A DNA stretch of 64,000 bases from Sphingobium sp. 66-54 (GTDB taxonomy: Bacteria; Pseudomonadota; Alphaproteobacteria; Sphingomonadales; Sphingomonadaceae), in contig MKWI01000006.1 in NCBI GenBank assembly GCA_001899715.1, positions 611,325 to 675,324 on the forward strand. Direction: 5' to 3'. The stretch's first letter is position 1. Each line of letters starts with the position of its first letter. The position numbers and the translations under genes are program-made. The notes below the pieces were generated by a model. It did no database searches and was not told the DNA's origin. It saw nothing but the letters and a program-made list of their open reading frames with translations. Of this stretch, positions 60,646 through 64,000 are shown piece after piece.

Positions 60646-60978
60646 GCCGGCGGGGCTTGGTTCGGGCAGGCCGGCCAATGCTCGTTATCCAGGCGGCTAA
60701 CGGCATATTCGTCTTTTTTTCACAGTAAAATGCGATTTCCTCTTGGTTTGGGGGGCAGGAGCGATTATCTGGCGGCCATAGGACTGTTTTGGCCCACGCG
60801 CGTGGCGCAAGGCTGGCGGTCTGCTCCCACAGTTTTGGCGGCGTCCTGGAATCGGAGCCGTTGGCCGAAGCGCGGGGCGCGAGTGGCGTGTGGCCCCTCC
60901 GCCAGCGGCAGATTGCACAGCGTTCCGGGCGTTGTTCGGGAATGCCGGAATTTTTAGCGAGAGCATAGGGACGAACCG
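60646..60978. other. Gap of about 330 bases between prmC and DUF4167 gene
   Basis: Contains an AT-rich tract (TATTCGTC, then TTTTTTTCACAGTAAAA, near 60708-60730) that may include a promoter or terminator for the flanking genes. No credible ORF. Confidence 0.5.
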
Positions 60979-61629
60979 TTGATCAACAATCGTCAGGCCG
61001 GCCGCCGTCGCGGCCGGAACAATCCGCGCCAGAATGGCGGCAGCGGCAATCGCGGCAGTGGTGATTCCGGCAACAGGATCGACAGCCGGGCGCGCGGCAA
61101 TGCGGCACAGCTCCTTGAGAAATACCGCAACCTTGCGCGTGATGCGCAACTGGCCGGCGACCGGGTGAACGCCGAATATTATCTGCAATTCGCGGACCAC
61201 TATTTCCGCGTGCTGGCGGATAATCGCGCGCGCCAGGAAGAGCAGCAGAACCGCTTCCGCCGCACCGAGGAGCGCAGCGACGAGTTCGAGCAGGACGGCG
61301 ACGAGGGCGACGACGTGCTCGATCAGTCCGGCGACGACGGTTTCGGCGAGCCCCGGCAGGAGCGTCCGCAGGACACGCGCCGGCAGGAACAGCGCCCGCG
61401 CCGCGAGCGCCCGGCGCGTCCCGAGCGGCAGGAGCCGCCGCAGCCCATCGCCAATGATGATGGCGACAGCGATCGCGACGGCGAGATCGGTCTGCCCGGC
61501 CTGCCGCCTTCGATCGTTCGTAGCGACGAAGATGCGCCCGAGGCCGATGCCGCGCCGGCGGATGAAGGCGAGGCTCCGGCCAAGCCGCGCCGCGGCCGCC
61601 GCCCACGCCAGCCGGAAGCAGCCGAGTAA
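60979..61629 (+). CDS. DUF4167 family protein
   Basis: A 216-residue protein typical of alphaproteobacteria, commonly next to prmC. The N-terminal conserved domain has NNRQAGRRRGRNNPRQNGGS and LLEKYRNLARDAQLAGDRVNAEYYLQFADHYFRVLADN. The rest is low-complexity: acidic (about 100-130), Arg/Pro/Glu-rich, and a basic C-terminal KPRRGRRPRQPE. The basic N-terminus suggests nucleic-acid or ribosome contact. The start is TTG (60979). The function is unknown. Confidence 0.88.
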   Translation: MINNRQAGRRRGRNNPRQNGGSGNRGSGDSGNRIDSRARGNAAQLLEKYRNLARDAQLAGDRVNAEYYLQFADHYFRVLADNRARQEEQQNRFRRTEERSDEFEQDGDEGDDVLDQSGDDGFGEPRQERPQDTRRQEQRPRRERPARPERQEPPQPIANDDGDSDRDGEIGLPGLPPSIVRSDEDAPEADAAPADEGEAPAKPRRGRRPRQPEAAE

Positions 61630-61662
61630 GATCGTTCGCTCGTGTCGGGCGGGCTCCCGGCG

Positions 61663-61683
61663 CACGTCAGGGTCCCTGACGTG
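61663..61683 (+). terminator. 21-bp palindrome after DUF4167 gene
   Basis: CACGTCAGGG-T-CCCTGACGTG, perfect 10-base arms, 33 bases after the stop codon. It is not followed by a T run, so termination is presumed weak. Confidence 0.5.
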
Positions 61684-61923
61684 ATACAGGCGCTATTCGG
61701 AAGGCGCAGTGGTTTCCCCGCGCCCCGACACCCTTCGATGTGGCTCGACGTCGCTTGATACTAGCGGGGTGTTTTGTCCCGCCGACTCTGTTGATGGGTG
61801 TGTGCGGTAGGCGGTGGGGTGCTTGGCTGGACGACGCGTTGCCAGTCGTGCGGCTTGAGGCCGTCCATTCATCGCGGTGTTAGCGGCCGTGGGTTTTTGC
61901 GAGAGACCCCTTCCTTGATAAAC

Positions 61924-62003
61924 ATGCGCTCGTGCACAGGCTGAAGCCCAGAGCGATAGGGGATCGCGGCCCGGCCCTGTGCCCCTGCCTGCACAAGAGC
62001 AAT
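61924..62003. repeat. Degenerate GCTCCTGC/GCAGGAGC repeat (copy 7)
   Basis: TGCGCTCGTGCACAGGCTGA then AGCCCAGAGCGATAGG on the left; CCGGCCCTGTGCCCCTGCCT then GCACAAGAGCA on the right. Same layout as copies 5 and 6, with many substitutions. Confidence 0.55.
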
Positions 62004-62311
62004 TGCGGGTTCCGGAACGATCGGGACGGCTTCAGTGGTAGCGCAACCATACAGCCGGTTTTAAAAGCGGCATGCCTTGCGCCGTGCTGATTCCGGGTCT
62101 GTTATCTGGGGAAGGACGCGGTGAAGTCGCCGCGTCGGGCGTTGTCCCTATCCGGCTGACATAAGGCTGGATCGTCGTTCGAGACGATCCTCGTGGCCCG
62201 ACTCCCTTCGACGTGACCGGCGTAACAGCTTAAGCTTGAAAGGCGGCGGCTCCGGGAAACTCAGCGCCCGATCTTGGTGCGCGGCAGATCGCGCCCCCCA
62301 CGCGCATTTCC

Positions 62312-62614
62312 TTATTCGTCCTCGCCCAGCACGTCCTTGCTGACCCGGTCCTCGACCTGCGCGTCGTGGCCGGTGCCGCTGGAGAGGAACATGAGGCCCA
62401 TCAGCAGCGCGGCCATCATGATGGTCATCCACACGCCAATCACTGTCATGATGACGAAGACGACGGGCAATGGCCCGCTGTGCCACCACACCAGCGCCGC
62501 AACGGCGAATGCAAAGGCAAGGGAGGCGGCCGCCATGGCACGCAGCATCTTGCGAAAGCGCGACCAGGCGAAGGCCGCATTGCGGCGATCATCGAGTCCT
62601 GATGGGGTGGTCAT
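62312..62614 (-). CDS. Small membrane protein of unknown function
   Basis: A 100-residue protein with two membrane helices (AAASLAFAFAVAALVWW and VVFVIMTVIGVWMTIMMAALLMGLMFL) between a basic N-terminus (RRNAAFAWSRFRKMLRA) and an acidic C-terminus (EDRVSKDVLGEDE). Conserved hypothetical in type; I do not recognise a family role. The start MTTPSGLDD is the most compact; ATGs 12 and 66 bases upstream are alternatives. Confidence 0.65.
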   Translation of the reverse strand: MTTPSGLDDRRNAAFAWSRFRKMLRAMAAASLAFAFAVAALVWWHSGPLPVVFVIMTVIGVWMTIMMAALLMGLMFLSSGTGHDAQVEDRVSKDVLGEDE

Positions 62615-62754
62615 GGCCCTCGCCATATGCCTCCGAATCAGCGCGATCAAGGCTTTGACGGGCGCCGTTTCCGGGCGCATAGTTGCCTGTCCAGCGGCCG
62701 CTCGTCGGTATCGCAGACCGATGGCCGGCCCGGTTCGAACACGGGAGGATGGCG

Positions 62755-63183
62755 ATGTCGGTCAGCAAATTTGTCGGCGATCAGCGTGGAGAGATCATCA
62801 CCGCCAGCAGGGGAGACAGCGTCGCGGCGGTCGTGGCGCTGCTGGCTAGCCGGCGGATCGGTTGCGTGCCGATCGTCGAGGATGAGCGCGTGCTCGGCAT
62901 CTTCTCCGAACGCGATGTGATCTACGGCCTTCAGCGCGAGGGTGCGGCTCTGCTCGACAAGTCGGTGGGCGATGTGATGACCGCCCCGGCCGTCACCATC
63001 GAGCGTGACACGCCGATCCTCTCCGCCCTCTCGCTGATGACGCAGCGGCGCGTGCGTCATCTGCCGATTGTCGAGAGGGGCAGGCTGATCGGCTTCGTCA
63101 GTATCGGCGATCTCGTCAAATCGCGCATGGACCGGATCGAAACCGAAGCCGAGGCGATGCGCAGCTACATTCAGAGTGCGTGA
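62755..63183 (+). CDS. CBS-pair domain protein
   Basis: A 142-residue protein consisting almost wholly of two CBS motifs (about 10-62 and 75-130): DSVAAVVALLASRRIGCVPIVED then VLGIFSERDVIYGL, and DTPILSALSLMTQRRVRHLPIVE then LIGFVSIGDLVKSRM. Stand-alone CBS pairs bind adenine nucleotides and act as energy sensors. GGGAGG (62743-62748) is six bases ahead of the chosen ATG; an ATG at 62749 has no spacing. It is divergent from the small membrane protein gene. Confidence 0.9.
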   Translation: MSVSKFVGDQRGEIITASRGDSVAAVVALLASRRIGCVPIVEDERVLGIFSERDVIYGLQREGAALLDKSVGDVMTAPAVTIERDTPILSALSLMTQRRVRHLPIVERGRLIGFVSIGDLVKSRMDRIETEAEAMRSYIQSA

Positions 63184-63588
63184 GGCAGGGCCTGCCCGGC
63201 TGACACCCGCGCATTGGGTTGTGCTGCCGTGGACCGGGCAGTCTGGCGCCAGATCGCCGGGCAGCTTTGCTCCCGGCGACGATCCGGTCCGCACCGGGTA
63301 GTGGCGGGTGCTTGCCTTATAGGGTTCGTGCTCGCCGGCTTCGAATCATGGATCGCCATGCGATTCGGCTGGGGCCGGGCTTTTGGTGGACAGGATTCGG
63401 AGCCCATCAGGTGCGCAGATCGGGAATCACACGCCGATCCGGCCCGACAGAAGCGAGTCCGCCCGAATTCTGAGGTTCCGACATGCTTCCTGTGGGTGGT
63501 CCAATGGGCCTGTGTGCCCGTTTCGCGGCCTGTTTCGGCCCAAAACCGGCACTTTCAGGGATTTCTGAAATAAAATTGCAAAAAGTGT
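63184..63588. other. Gap upstream of the rRNA operon, no gene
   Basis: No reading frame shows family resemblance or a credible start. The last part becomes AT-rich (TTTCTGAAATAAAATTGCAA near 63563-63582), consistent with an UP element for the rRNA promoter. Confidence 0.5.
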
Positions 63589-63617
63589 TTGACGGGTCGG
63601 AACACCACCCATATATG
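63589..63617 (+). promoter_or_regulatory. rRNA operon promoter (-35 and -10)
   Basis: TTGACG (63589-63594) and TATATG (63612-63617) with a 17-base spacer, preceded by an A/T-rich tract like an UP element. Transcription should begin near 63625, giving a leader of about 315 bases before 16S rRNA. Confidence 0.8.
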
Positions 63618-63741
63618 CCCCTTCACCGACGCGGCGCTGACCCACTGGTTATCGCCTCGCTCGGTCGCCAACATAATCGGACACCAGTCCCCCGGTAGCA
63701 AAAATCGGGGAACCATCGGCGTCCGCTTCTAGTGTTGGATG

Positions 63742-63755
63742 GTTCTTTGACATTG
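63742..63755 (+). promoter_or_regulatory. boxA-like antitermination element in the rRNA leader
   Basis: GTTCTTTGACATTG resembles the boxA core (TGCTCTTTAACA) found in rRNA leaders, where Nus factors bind to prevent early termination. It lies between the promoter and 16S rRNA. Confidence 0.6.
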
Positions 63756-63941
63756 TCGGTTTTGATGAAGGGACATGTGGGCGGCGGCCCCGGGTTCGAC
63801 AGCTTCTAGGTGTCGAGTGCTCGGTTAAAGCTAAGTCGTTACTCACAATGTCCTACACACCATGTAAGATTTGTGCAGGAACGGCTCCTAGAAATGAGCG
63901 GTTCTTGGTGGGACTATTCCTCCTGCCTTGAATCGGACATC

Positions 63942-64000
63942 AAACTTGAGAGTTTGATCCTGGCTCAGAACGAACGCTGGCGGCATGCCTAATACATGCA
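63942..64000 (+). rRNA. 16S ribosomal RNA, 5' end (continues past window)
   Basis: AGAGTTTGATCCTGGCTCAG, the universal 5' priming site, is at 63949-63968. The mature 5' end is inferred about 7 bases earlier by alignment with known 16S rRNA. The sequence that follows, GAACGCTGGCGGCATGCCTA, is of alphaproteobacterial type. Only about 59 bases are in the window. Confidence 0.97.

Larger units (their letters stand above)
61630..62311. other. Long non-coding gap between DUF4167 gene and membrane-protein gene
   Basis: About 680 bases with no supported ORF. It contains the post-gene palindrome (61663-61683), a degenerate palindromic repeat (61924-62003) and a hairpin GGATCGTC/GACGATCC at 62169-62190. 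A small RNA could be hidden here, but no promoter-terminator pair is convincing. Confidence 0.5.

Noticed and set aside
62627..62652. Possible fourth anaerobox (CAGCGCGATCAAGG) between the small membrane protein and CBS genes
   Set aside because: Only the right half-site ATCAA matches; the left half does not resemble TTGAT.

Overview
The window is a GC-rich, densely coding piece of chromosome from an alphaproteobacterium, most likely a member of the Sphingomonadales. The grounds are: the 5' end of a 16S rRNA gene at the right edge, with the alphaproteobacterial form of the GGCGGCATGCCTAA block; gene neighbourhoods typical of that group (rplM-rpsI, mutS-glnD, rpmI-rplT/pheST, hisS-prfA-prmC-DUF4167); and many copies of a GCTCCTGC/GCAGGAGC palindromic repeat of the kind common in sphingomonad intergenic regions. 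The genus cannot be fixed from the sequence alone. There is no prophage, transposase, integrase, tRNA or CRISPR array in the window; it looks like core chromosome with a few accessory inserts.

Layout. 1-690: tail of a CpaF-type pilus ATPase. 819-4016 (minus): a PPOX-DUF924 fusion protein, a DUF2007 protein coupled to the TldD protease, and a CHCC zinc-finger protein. 4182-7122: an ABC-F ATPase and an FMN-dependent L-lactate dehydrogenase, both preceded by short leader-like ORFs. 7399-10574: a MerC-like membrane protein, heme A synthase, CutA, and ribosomal proteins L13 and S9 with a clear terminator. 10956-19545: MaeB malic enzyme divergent from mutS, then glnD, a DUF1905 protein and a small secreted protein. 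19570-21553 (minus): nitroreductase and a tandem universal stress protein. 21824-27293: rpmI-rplT, a DJ-1/PfpI protein, a LysE-type exporter and pheST. 27529-29785: an exported unknown protein and RF3.

29895-38392 (minus) is a respiratory block. It holds a hemerythrin-like protein followed by the complete cbb3 oxidase cluster ccoNOQP-ccoGHIS, with several overlapping stop/start codons. Perfect or near-perfect FNR/FixK anaeroboxes lie ahead of ccoN, ahead of the hemerythrin-like gene, and ahead of the universal stress protein at 21.6 kb. This suggests a small microaerobic regulon.

39009-42560 is a copper module: a CsoR repressor divergent from copA-copB-copC across an obvious palindromic operator. 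The CopC has lost the residues expected for Cu(II) binding but keeps a Met-rich Cu(I)-type loop. 42696-46121 carries two adjacent glycosyltransferase genes: a GT32-like enzyme fused to a methyltransferase-like domain, and a TPR-GT41 (O-GlcNAc transferase/SPINDLY-like) enzyme. They are the best candidate here for a poorly described system, possibly protein or surface glycan modification.

46565-50187 encodes the 2-methylcitrate cycle (prpD-prpC-prpB). 50238-55429 (minus) holds gyrB, ppa and an M61 peptidase. 55661-61629 holds an LLM-class oxidoreductase, a GFA-family protein, and hisS-prfA-prmC with DUF4167. 62312-63183 has a small membrane protein and a CBS-domain protein. The last 400 bases are an rRNA promoter, leader with a boxA-like element, and the start of 16S rRNA.
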